Source: an uncultured Acetatifactor sp. (GTDB lineage Bacteria > Bacillota > Clostridia > Lachnospirales > Lachnospiraceae). From it: a stretch of DNA of 11,435 nucleotides. The notes below the pieces were generated by a model, which was not told the origin of the DNA, made no database searches, and saw nothing but the letters and a program-made list of their open reading frames with translations. A program made the translations under genes and the position numbers. Shown one piece after another: positions 1 through 5,472 of this stretch; the stretch's first letter is position 1; the number at the start of each line of letters is the position of its first letter. The stretch spans positions 1-11,435 of the forward strand of contig CAKRRS010000086.1 in the NCBI GenBank assembly GCA_934394665.1, in the 5' to 3' direction.

Positions 1-77
1 GATTTGAACCCTCGCGCCGCTATTAACGACCTGCACCCTTTCCAGGGGTGTCCCTTCAACCTCTTGGGTACTTCTCC
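1..77 (-). tRNA. tRNA-Ser (anticodon GGA), 3' end cut off by the window edge
   Basis: On the minus strand the gene starts GGAGAAG (acceptor strand), followed by TA, a CCC/GGG D stem with an AAGAGGTTGAA loop, then the anticodon stem CACCC/GGGTG closing the loop CTGGAAA, giving anticodon GGA. A long class II variable arm, typical of serine tRNAs, follows, then the start of the T arm (GAGGG, TTCAAAT). The last 12 or so bases (the rest of the T stem, acceptor 3' strand and discriminator) lie outside the window. It decodes UCC/UCU. It is probably co-transcribed with the upstream tRNA-Ser(UGA), as no separate promoter is seen in the 115-base spacer. Confidence 0.94.
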
Positions 78-192
78 AGATAGTTGACTCTTAATTGATT
101 TTAAGTTGTCGGCGGAGAGATATACTGCCAATGTATGGCGTTCCATATATCAACAGTTGGTCGTCTGAATCAGTCCTCCCAACTACTCCCAG
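78..192 (-). other. Spacer between the two serine tRNA genes, with a hairpin and a tRNA-end-like repeat
   Basis: No coding signal. Reading the minus strand, AGTTGG (184-179) can pair with CCAACT (160-155) around a smaller inverted repeat, GACTGA/TCAGAC (one mismatch), forming an extended hairpin just after the tRNA-Ser(UGA). It could help processing of the tandem transcript. Further on, 113-123 is an 11-base perfect inverted copy of 269-279, the 5' end of tRNA-Ser(UGA). Bases 112-120 are also a 9-base direct copy of 192-200, the tRNA 3' end. Its function is unknown. Confidence 0.5.
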
Positions 193-278
193 CGGAGAGA
201 GTGGGATTCGAACCCACGCGCCCTTGCGGACAAACGGTTTTCAAGACCGCCTCGTTATGACCACTTCGATATCTCTCC
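193..278 (-). tRNA. tRNA-Ser (anticodon UGA)
   Basis: A complete class II tRNA of 86 bases. The acceptor GGAGAGA pairs with TCTCTCC, with G as discriminator as usual for serine. T8 and A9 are present, the D stem is TCG/CGA, and the anticodon stem GCGGT/ACCGT (one G-T pair) encloses the loop CTTGAAA with anticodon TGA. A long variable arm (around TTGTCCGCAAGGGCGC) is followed by the T arm GTGGG-TTCGAAT-CCCAC. No CCA is encoded; the bases after the discriminator are CTGGG. It reads UCA and, with wobble, other UCN codons. It lies directly behind the promoter at 318-346 and upstream of tRNA-Ser(GGA), so the two likely form one transcript. Confidence 0.97.
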
Positions 279-285
279 GAATGTG

Positions 286-311
286 TGTCGTCAGTGTCTC
301 ACCTGACGACA
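286..311 (-). other. Perfect 9-bp hairpin in the tRNA leader
   Basis: TGTCGTCAG (286-294) and CTGACGACA (303-311) are a perfect 9-bp inverted repeat with an 8-base loop. It starts right at the transcription start predicted from the -10 element at 318-323 and ends 7 bases before the mature tRNA 5' end. It would fold at the very 5' end of the precursor, where it could protect the leader or affect RNase P access. The sequence shows the inverted repeat; its role is inferred. Confidence 0.6.
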
Positions 312-317
312 AAAGCT

Positions 318-346
318 ATTCTAACAAAAAGGAGTATTATTGTCAA
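318..346 (-). promoter_or_regulatory. Consensus promoter for the serine tRNA pair
   Basis: On the minus strand TTGACA (346-341) is followed, after exactly 17 bases, by TAGAAT (323-318). This is a full -35 match and a 5/6 -10 match with ideal spacing. Transcription would start near 311, about 33 bases before the mature tRNA-Ser(UGA). A strong unregulated promoter suits stable RNA genes. Confidence 0.88.
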
Positions 347-387
347 CACATTTTTACACAATTTTTAATTTATATTTTTTTGATGTA

Positions 388-422
388 GAAAAGCCCCATT
401 TTATCAGCATTTGAGGCTTTTC
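388..422 (-). terminator. Terminator-like hairpin after the GH115 gene
   Basis: On the minus strand GAAAAGCCTCA pairs with TGGGGCTTTTC (11 bp, including one G-U) around a 13-base loop. The stem ends in a TTTTC run and is preceded by an A-rich stretch. It lies about 66 bases after the GH115 stop codon and before the tRNA promoter, so it would end the sugar-utilisation transcript. The opposite strand also gives a hairpin followed by a T-rich run, but no plus-strand gene reaches it. Confidence 0.65.
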
Positions 423-488
423 CTTTTTTCGTAAAGATACAGTATTTTCTACAAATTGTTTCCGGCAGTTCAAAATTGTTACAACTAT

Positions 489-2519
489 TTATACAAATTT
501 ATTGTCAGCTGTTTTCTTTCCCGCAAGGTAGAGCTCCCAATCCGTCATATGCTTCTCCATATTAGTGATGAGAACCACTTTACTGTCCCTTTCCGAATAC
601 GTTACTTCTCTCTGCCATTGATAGAAATGCGGTCCGTCTCCCAGATTACGTACGTATCCCATCAGACGTTTCAGGCAAAAAACTGTCTCCCCGACATCCG
701 TAAGGCAATCATTGGCATAGAAGCCACTCCATTTTCCGTGTTCTCTGTCTCTCATGGAAATATCAGCCTCCTCAAAAGCTTCTGCTGCATCTCCCAAGAG
801 GAAAAACGCCTTTTTATATTGCTTGTGACTATAAGCCCGAAAAGCTTTTGCGAATAAAATGCATCCATGCAGGCAATGCCGGTGTATTTTCATCTGCAGT
901 ACCAGAGAATCCTTCCATAGTTCGTTTTCTGTAACACGCCCGCATCTGTCGGATAATGCTTCCACTTCAGAAAAAGCGATGCTGCATTTTCCCTCAAACC
1001 ACGCCATCTGTTCTCCGAAGGTATCTTCTCCGGCACACCAGAACAATTCTTTCACCGGCTCTGTGGCTCCATCTTTCATCCAGCCGCAGACAAAATCGCG
1101 AACAGTATAGTTATAGAATTGTTCCCCTGCGTGTTCATCTTCTCTGTCTCCGAAAGAAATCATTACTTCCGGATAAGTCCGGATGCACGCTTCCATATCT
1201 GTAAACTGCTCCTGTGTACAGCTGTCACAGTAATATTCTCTCACATATGCTTTCCTGTGCTCTGGAGCGGATAAGTAATCTTTCTTCCATAGATTTGCAA
1301 TAAAAGAAAGCGGATATACATGAGGTTTGATGTTAGATGCATTAATGAGCCACAATTCTGTAATTCCATGTGTCATGGCATCTGTAAGTTCTCTTTCTAC
1401 GAATTCCATGGAATTCGGCAGCATAGTAATATGGTTTGCTGCCTGCAGATCATAGAATGACACATGATAGTAAGTTCCATGATGCCACTGTTGTTCCTCT
1501 CTCCCGGGCAATGCCGGGATCCTCGGATTATGATTTCCCTGGCGTCTGGACACCATCTTACCGTAACCGTTATCTCCCCAGACCAGGATCACATCTTCCG
1601 GGATCTGAAGACATCCCTCTCTGTACAGCTCCAGGATTTCTCCATACAGATTTGTGCAGAATACAGCGTCAGGAATCTGTTCCCGTACCATATCATACTG
1701 TTTTTTCATGATGCTGCCGATCAGTGCCCCTCGTTTTTCCTGTGTGTCAAAGGCAGGATCATTCTCCCAGAATGGTGTATCTCCCTGACCGCGGAATCCG
1801 ATATTCCAGACGACCTCTTCCTCTTTCTGCCTTTCGATGGCTGTTCTCCAAAGATGTTCAAACAAGTCTGCATGTTTTAAATAGGAGGGTTCCAGATCCG
1901 GATATGCCCGCAGAAACATTTCTGCCCCCAGCGGTTCCGCATGATGATGTGTGACCATTAATCCCATGGCAGACGCGATCGGAGCATAGATTTCTGCATT
2001 TTTATCCGTTCCGGGGATTACAAGATTGCCTCCACAGCGAAGCAATGCCTCGAACACCATTTCCCAGGGATATTCCCTTGATACTCCGGCATCCCACCGG
2101 TTGATAAGGACTTCATCATTGATGAACCAGCCACGGTATTTGATCCGGTACGCTTCCGGCTGATAGCGGCCGCAGGGGATCTCCACGTAACGTTTTCTCT
2201 CCGGCTGCCGGTCATTCCAGAACCAGAAAGGAAGAATTCCCAGGTATTTTTCACTTAACAGATTGAATGCATAAATAAAGGAACGCGGTTCTGATCCATG
2301 GATCACAATTTTCTCTTCCGTTACTTCTATCTCATACTGTTCTCTGCCCAGTTCCTTTTTCCGTAAAACGATAACGCCCTTTTCTATACCGGAGGATAGG
2401 AATGTCATCGAAAGGTCTCTTCGAAAACGCATACATGCTTTTTGTATTGCTGTGTTCTCTCCTGCTTCGTTTTTTATATCAATACCGGCATTTAATCTAA
2501 AGTTCGCCATGCTCTTCAT
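489..2519 (-). CDS. Glycoside hydrolase family 115 protein, probable alpha-glucuronidase
   Basis: GH115 enzymes remove (4-O-methyl-)glucuronic acid from xylan chains or oligosaccharides. GH115-like landmarks in the 676 residues are YRGWFINDE at about 128-136, a buried strand then THHHAEP at about 190-196, GFRGQGD at 241-247, LVWGDNGYG at 312-320, HHGTYYHVSFYD at 346-357 and HGITELWLINASNIKP at 384-399. The carboxylate- and histidine-rich loops fit the (beta/alpha)8 core after a small N-terminal domain (about 1-120). There is no signal peptide, so it should act in the cytoplasm on imported oligosaccharides. It is shorter than the 800-1000-residue Bacteroides and Streptomyces members, lacking much of their C-terminal domain. 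The start is uncertain: AAGGA is only 3 bases from this ATG, and the ATG at 2510 (MANFRL) is a good alternative. It is last in the cluster and has its own promoter. The family is fairly certain; the substrate is not. Confidence 0.85.
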   Translation of the reverse strand: MKSMANFRLNAGIDIKNEAGENTAIQKACMRFRRDLSMTFLSSGIEKGVIVLRKKELGREQYEIEVTEEKIVIHGSEPRSFIYAFNLLSEKYLGILPFWFWNDRQPERKRYVEIPCGRYQPEAYRIKYRGWFINDEVLINRWDAGVSREYPWEMVFEALLRCGGNLVIPGTDKNAEIYAPIASAMGLMVTHHHAEPLGAEMFLRAYPDLEPSYLKHADLFEHLWRTAIERQKEEEVVWNIGFRGQGDTPFWENDPAFDTQEKRGALIGSIMKKQYDMVREQIPDAVFCTNLYGEILELYREGCLQIPEDVILVWGDNGYGKMVSRRQGNHNPRIPALPGREEQQWHHGTYYHVSFYDLQAANHITMLPNSMEFVERELTDAMTHGITELWLINASNIKPHVYPLSFIANLWKKDYLSAPEHRKAYVREYYCDSCTQEQFTDMEACIRTYPEVMISFGDREDEHAGEQFYNYTVRDFVCGWMKDGATEPVKELFWCAGEDTFGEQMAWFEGKCSIAFSEVEALSDRCGRVTENELWKDSLVLQMKIHRHCLHGCILFAKAFRAYSHKQYKKAFFLLGDAAEAFEEADISMRDREHGKWSGFYANDCLTDVGETVFCLKRLMGYVRNLGDGPHFYQWQREVTYSERDSKVVLITNMEKHMTDWELYLAGKKTADNKFV

Positions 2520-2563
2520 CCATCCTTAAATCTTTCTGTTTGCAGATTTCATTTTCCGGTATC

Positions 2564-2592
2564 ATTATATATTCTCATATTGTGATTCACAA
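2564..2592 (-). promoter_or_regulatory. Promoter of the GH115 gene
   Basis: On the minus strand TTGTGA (2592-2587) and a perfect TATAAT (2569-2564) are separated by 17 bases. Transcription would start near 2557, giving a leader of about 38-47 bases. The promoter lies just downstream of a strong terminator for the esterase gene, so the GH115 gene appears to be separately controlled. The -35 hexamer is one arm of the palindrome at 2576-2596. Confidence 0.75.
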
Positions 2593-2596
2593 TGTG
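2576..2596. promoter_or_regulatory. Palindromic operator overlapping the GH115 -35 element
   Basis: The core ATTGTGATTCACAAT (2579-2593) is a perfect 7+7 inverted repeat around one central base. After one mismatch (2578/2594) the symmetry continues for two more pairs, giving 9 of 10 pairs over 21 bases. It covers the whole -35 hexamer, the classic position for a repressor. The symmetric half-site TTGTGA differs from the direct repeats at 7249-7300, so a second regulator not encoded here is implied. The protein family that binds it cannot be told from the site alone. Confidence 0.7.
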
Positions 2597-2597
2597 C

Positions 2598-2641
2598 AAA
2601 AAAACCTGTTTCACTGACAAAATTTGTCCTTGAAACAGGTT
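2598..2641 (-). terminator. Strong intrinsic terminator after the esterase gene
   Basis: On the minus strand AACCTGTTTCA (2641-2631) pairs perfectly with TGAAACAGGTT (2613-2603). Inside this 11-bp stem, GACAA pairs with TTGTC (2628-2624 with 2620-2616), making a nested two-stage hairpin. A run of T follows directly (2604-2598). It begins 22 bases after the esterase stop codon and ends just before the GH115 operator and promoter. This is the most convincing terminator in the window. Confidence 0.92.
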
Positions 2642-2663
2642 CTTCTTTGCTTTCGGCAATCAA

Positions 2664-3356
2664 TCAAAGCTTCAGATCATCAATCAGAAGATCCGCATAG
2701 ATTCCACCGATCTCTTTCAATCCCTTCGCTATCAGCGAAGCAAAATTCACTGCACCGTCATAGCGCAGATGTGTATTATCCTCAGATTTCTCCGGGTGTG
2801 TTTTGTATTCACCCTCCGGGAAGAACATATACCATCTTCTGCTGTTTTTCTCGCCGGCTTTTTTCAGTTCCATGCGGCTCATGCTGTAAAGGTCTACCAG
2901 AGGCACATTATTTTTCTCTGCGGTCTGTTTCATCGCAGCCACATAGTCGGAATGCGCACCGATCCCTAAATGTTTCTCATCCATGAAACATCTGCGCTCC
3001 AAAGGCGTGATCAATACAGGATAAGCGCTGTGGTCTCTGGCTACACAGATAAAAGTCTCCAGATTTTCCATATAAGTAGAAAACGGTTCGGTATATCTGG
3101 TGGGATCCTCTTTTTTTTCATCATTGTGTCCAAACTGGATGAACAGGAAGTCTCCCGCGCTAATCTGCTGCGCTATCGCTTCTAATCTCCCCTCATCCAT
3201 AAAGTTCTTAGTGCTTCTGCCATTCTTGGCATGGTTACATACCTGATACTCATTTTTCACAAACAAAGAAAATACCTGACCAATGCCGGTCTGCGGATAG
3301 GTGGTGTAGTCATTGGTCTGGACTGTGGAATCTGCAGCCCAAAAAATTCTGTTCAT
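2664..3356 (-). CDS. SGNH/GDSL-type carbohydrate acetylesterase (CE12, rhamnogalacturonan acetylesterase-like)
   Basis: Predicted to remove acetyl groups from sugar chains; relatives include Bacillus YesT/RhgT-type rhamnogalacturonan acetylesterases and some CE12 acetyl-xylan esterases. With the start chosen (230 residues), block I is IFWAADSTVQ with the nucleophile Ser10. Block II is KNGRSTK (Gly46), block III is FGHND (Asn78), and block V is DNTH, giving the Asp193/His196 pair. All four SGNH residues are present. The usual GDS of block I is ADS here. There is no signal peptide, which suggests cytoplasmic action. The start at 3356 begins right at the first beta strand, as family members do, behind GAGGG. 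An in-frame ATG at 3389 (11 residues longer) has an AGGA six bases upstream and cannot be excluded. No promoter is evident before it, so it probably depends on read-through from the transporter genes. Confidence 0.87.
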   Translation of the reverse strand: MNRIFWAADSTVQTNDYTTYPQTGIGQVFSLFVKNEYQVCNHAKNGRSTKNFMDEGRLEAIAQQISAGDFLFIQFGHNDEKKEDPTRYTEPFSTYMENLETFICVARDHSAYPVLITPLERRCFMDEKHLGIGAHSDYVAAMKQTAEKNNVPLVDLYSMSRMELKKAGEKNSRRWYMFFPEGEYKTHPEKSEDNTHLRYDGAVNFASLIAKGLKEIGGIYADLLIDDLKL

Positions 3357-3442
3357 TTCTGCCCTCATTTCTGCGCTTCCCCTGCGCATCCGTCATCCTG
3401 CAATACAGGAAACATGTTTTTGGATTTCTCTTGAAATACAAC

Positions 3443-3468
3443 ACAAGGGAAACCGAAGTTTCCCTTGT
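3443..3468 (-). terminator. UUCG-capped hairpin after the permease genes
   Basis: On the minus strand ACAAGGGAAAC and GTTTCCCTTGT form a perfect 11-bp stem closed by the very stable C(UUCG)G tetraloop. It starts 28 bases after the stop codon of the second permease. What follows is only moderately T-rich (GTTGTATTTC), without a clean run. It may therefore be a leaky terminator or a 3'-end stabilising hairpin that still lets RNA polymerase reach the esterase gene. Confidence 0.65.
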
Positions 3469-3496
3469 CTAAGTCTAAATACATGCGAGAAGAAAA

Positions 3497-4357
3497 TTAC
3501 TCCTTAACAGCGCCGATATTAACACCCTTTACGAAGTATTTCTGCAGGAAAGGATACAATGCCATGAAAGGAAGGATTGCACATACGATCGCTGCATAGA
3601 ACAGAGTGTTCTGGGATACCGAATACTGTGTAGTAGGGGTATCACCATCCATGATCATATTACGTAACTGATACTGGAAGTTAACCTGATCAGGATTGGT
3701 AATATAGATCTTAACGGTAGAATAGTCATTCCATACGGTAACTGCGAACATCAGACCGATGGAAGCCAGAGCTGCTTTGGACAGAGGAAGCACGATCTTG
3801 AAGAAGATTCCCATAGGGGAACATCCGTCGATCTCGGCCGCCTCGAACAGGCTGGCAGGTATTCCTTCGAAGAAGTTACGCATCAGTACCAGGTTGTACA
3901 CGTTCATACCGTGCTTTACAACCAGGATCCACATGCTGTTAACCAGGTGTAACTGCTTCATTACCAGGTACTCGGGGATCATACCACCGGAGAAGATCAT
4001 GGTAAACAGAAGGAAATATGCGAAGAAGTTACGTCCGGGCATATCAAACTGGATCAGTACATAACCGCCCAGGGTGGACAGGAGCAGACCAAGGAAAGTA
4101 CCAAGCACCGTAGTGATAACGGAGTTGATGAAAGGTCTGTACAGTCTCTGGGTATGAATGATGGTCTTATAGCCATCTAAGGTAAAATCCTCCGGCCACA
4201 GTCTGAACTGGTATACACCCACAGCATTGAAGGAGTCTACTACTACCTTCCAGATAGGTACCAGAACCAGGAGGCCGATCAGAATAAATACGATGTAGTT
4301 TACAATATCGAATACATGAACCTTTTTCTTAGGTTTACGATAAGCTGTCTTTGCCAC
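3497..4357 (-). CDS. Carbohydrate ABC transporter permease (MalG/YtcP type)
   Basis: Inner-membrane half of the sugar-import channel, 286 residues with this start. After a basic N-terminus (RKPKKK) there is a first membrane segment (about 19-38), a long extracytoplasmic loop, and hydrophobic segments at about 79-103, 113-133, 140-160 and 196-214. A last segment is at about 252-272. The cytoplasmic EAA loop reads EAAEIDG-CSPMGIFFKIVLP (about 172-191) and would dock on the ATPase. The C-terminus FVKGVNIGAVKE is typical of the LplC/YtcP group. A GTG at 4366 also opens this frame, but it lies inside the AGGAGG ribosome site (4371-4366). The GTG at 4357, eight bases after GGAGG, is the better start. 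It follows the other permease gene by 12 bases, so the two are translated from one message. Confidence 0.95.
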   Translation of the reverse strand: MAKTAYRKPKKKVHVFDIVNYIVFILIGLLVLVPIWKVVVDSFNAVGVYQFRLWPEDFTLDGYKTIIHTQRLYRPFINSVITTVLGTFLGLLLSTLGGYVLIQFDMPGRNFFAYFLLFTMIFSGGMIPEYLVMKQLHLVNSMWILVVKHGMNVYNLVLMRNFFEGIPASLFEAAEIDGCSPMGIFFKIVLPLSKAALASIGLMFAVTVWNDYSTVKIYITNPDQVNFQYQLRNMIMDGDTPTTQYSVSQNTLFYAAIVCAILPFMALYPFLQKYFVKGVNIGAVKE

Positions 4358-4365
4358 GTTTAACA

Positions 4366-4371
4366 CCTCCT
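4366..4371 (-). promoter_or_regulatory. Ribosome binding site that decides the start of the downstream permease
   Basis: AGGAGG on the minus strand overlaps the TAG stop codon of the upstream permease (4372-4370). It lies 8 bases before the GTG at 4357. Because the earlier in-frame GTG (4366-4364) begins within this site, it cannot serve as the start codon from it. Confidence 0.85.
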
Positions 4372-5335
4372 ATACAATGCCACGGCCACGGGTCTTCTTA
4401 CTAGCCCAGTTACATATCAGTACCAGAACACAGCCAACCAGGGACTTGAAGAGACCAACTGCTGTAGAGTAACCATAGTTCGGCAGAGCGATTGCGAATG
4501 TCTGACGATAAATATAAGTAGAAATAACATCAGACACACTGTATACCGCATTGTTGTACAATACGAATACGGACTCGAACATGTTCATAACCTTAGCAAG
4601 GTTCAGGATCAATACAGTGATAATCGTATTGGACAGTGCAGGCAGCGTTACGAAACGCATCTTCTGCATACGGGTTGCACCGTCGATATCAGCTGCTTCA
4701 TACAGCTCCGGGTTGATACCTGCCAGAGTAGCCAGGAAGATAATGGTTCCCCAACCGGTCTCTTTCCAGATGTTGATAATGTAGAAGATCGGTCTCCACC
4801 ATGCAGTGCTTGCCAGGAAATAAATTCCCTTGGCATCCGGTGCCAGAATGCCCCAGTCACGCAGCAATCCGTTTACCAGACCGGTAGAGGAAGGAGACAG
4901 GAACAGGCTGAAGATAGATGCAACTACTGCCCAGGACATAAAGTGGGGCAGATATATGATAGTCTGCAAAGTTTTCTTTGCAAAGAGATTTCCCATTTCA
5001 TTTAAGAAGATTGATACGATAACCGCAGTGAAGGTCGTGATCAATAACTTCATGATACTCAGTTCCAATGTGTTCCTGAAGGCACTCCAGAACGCATCAG
5101 TCTTAAACATACTATAAAAGTGCTTAAGTCCCACAAAAGTAGGCGCACCTACAGGCTTGTAATCGTAGAATGCATAACGAATACCAAGCATGGGCCAGTA
5201 ATACATGATCAAAATGAATATAAATACAGGCAGGAACATTATATAATAGCCTCTGTTATTCCAGATCCGGAGACCCAAAGGCTTGTGACGTACTTCTACG
5301 CCGGTGGATGTGGTGATTTTCTTTTTCTTGCTCAT
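4370..5335 (-). CDS. Carbohydrate ABC transporter permease (LplB/YteP type)
   Basis: Partner of the neighbouring permease in the membrane channel, 321 residues. A lysine-rich N-terminus (MSKKKK) precedes the first membrane segment YYIMFLPVFIFILIMYYW (about 30-47), followed by the GIRYAFYDYKP stretch usual in LplB-like proteins. Further hydrophobic segments lie at about 92-112, 125-147, 181-205, 236-256 and 290-312. The EAA loop is EAADIDGATRMQKMRFVTLP (about 213-232), the ATPase contact. The start ATG follows GAGGG. The gene is separated from the binding-protein gene by 137 bases holding a T-tailed hairpin (5383-5425). That arrangement often sets permease levels below those of the binding protein. 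Confidence 0.95.
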   Translation of the reverse strand: MSKKKKITTSTGVEVRHKPLGLRIWNNRGYYIMFLPVFIFILIMYYWPMLGIRYAFYDYKPVGAPTFVGLKHFYSMFKTDAFWSAFRNTLELSIMKLLITTFTAVIVSIFLNEMGNLFAKKTLQTIIYLPHFMSWAVVASIFSLFLSPSSTGLVNGLLRDWGILAPDAKGIYFLASTAWWRPIFYIINIWKETGWGTIIFLATLAGINPELYEAADIDGATRMQKMRFVTLPALSNTIITVLILNLAKVMNMFESVFVLYNNAVYSVSDVISTYIYRQTFAIALPNYGYSTAVGLFKSLVGCVLVLICNWASKKTRGRGIV

Positions 5336-5382
5336 ACCATCCCTCTTCCTTTCAACTTCATCTCACACATTCTTTTCTCTCT

Positions 5383-5425
5383 AAAAATCCTGCCCCGTGG
5401 TCTTTTCATCCCATCGGGACAGGAT
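5383..5425 (-). terminator. Attenuator-type terminator between binding protein and permeases
   Basis: On the minus strand ATCCTGTCCCG pairs with CGGGGCAGGAT (11 bp with one G-U), extended by TGG/CCA after a single-base bulge. TTTTTA follows (five T on 5387-5383). It is a complete intrinsic-terminator shape located inside the transporter operon. A smaller hairpin, GTAGC-AGAA-GCTAC (5456-5443), lies between it and the binding-protein stop codon. Partial termination here would give more binding protein than permease. Confidence 0.8.
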
Positions 5426-5472
5426 AATTATATCATGTTTTTGTAGCTTCTGCTACTATATTTCAGATATTA

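Noticed and set aside
95..388. 97-codon open frame on the plus strand across the tRNA region
   Set aside because: It overlaps a complete tRNA gene and its promoter, so it is not a protein gene.
1464..1880. 138-codon open frame on the plus strand opposite the GH115 gene
   Set aside because: It is a shadow of the GH115 frame; its protein resembles no family and it has no ribosome site.
2576..2596. The GH115 palindrome as a Rex or CRP site
   Set aside because: The half-sites resemble TTGTGA/TCACAA, but the single-base centre does not fit the spacing of those regulators' known sites.
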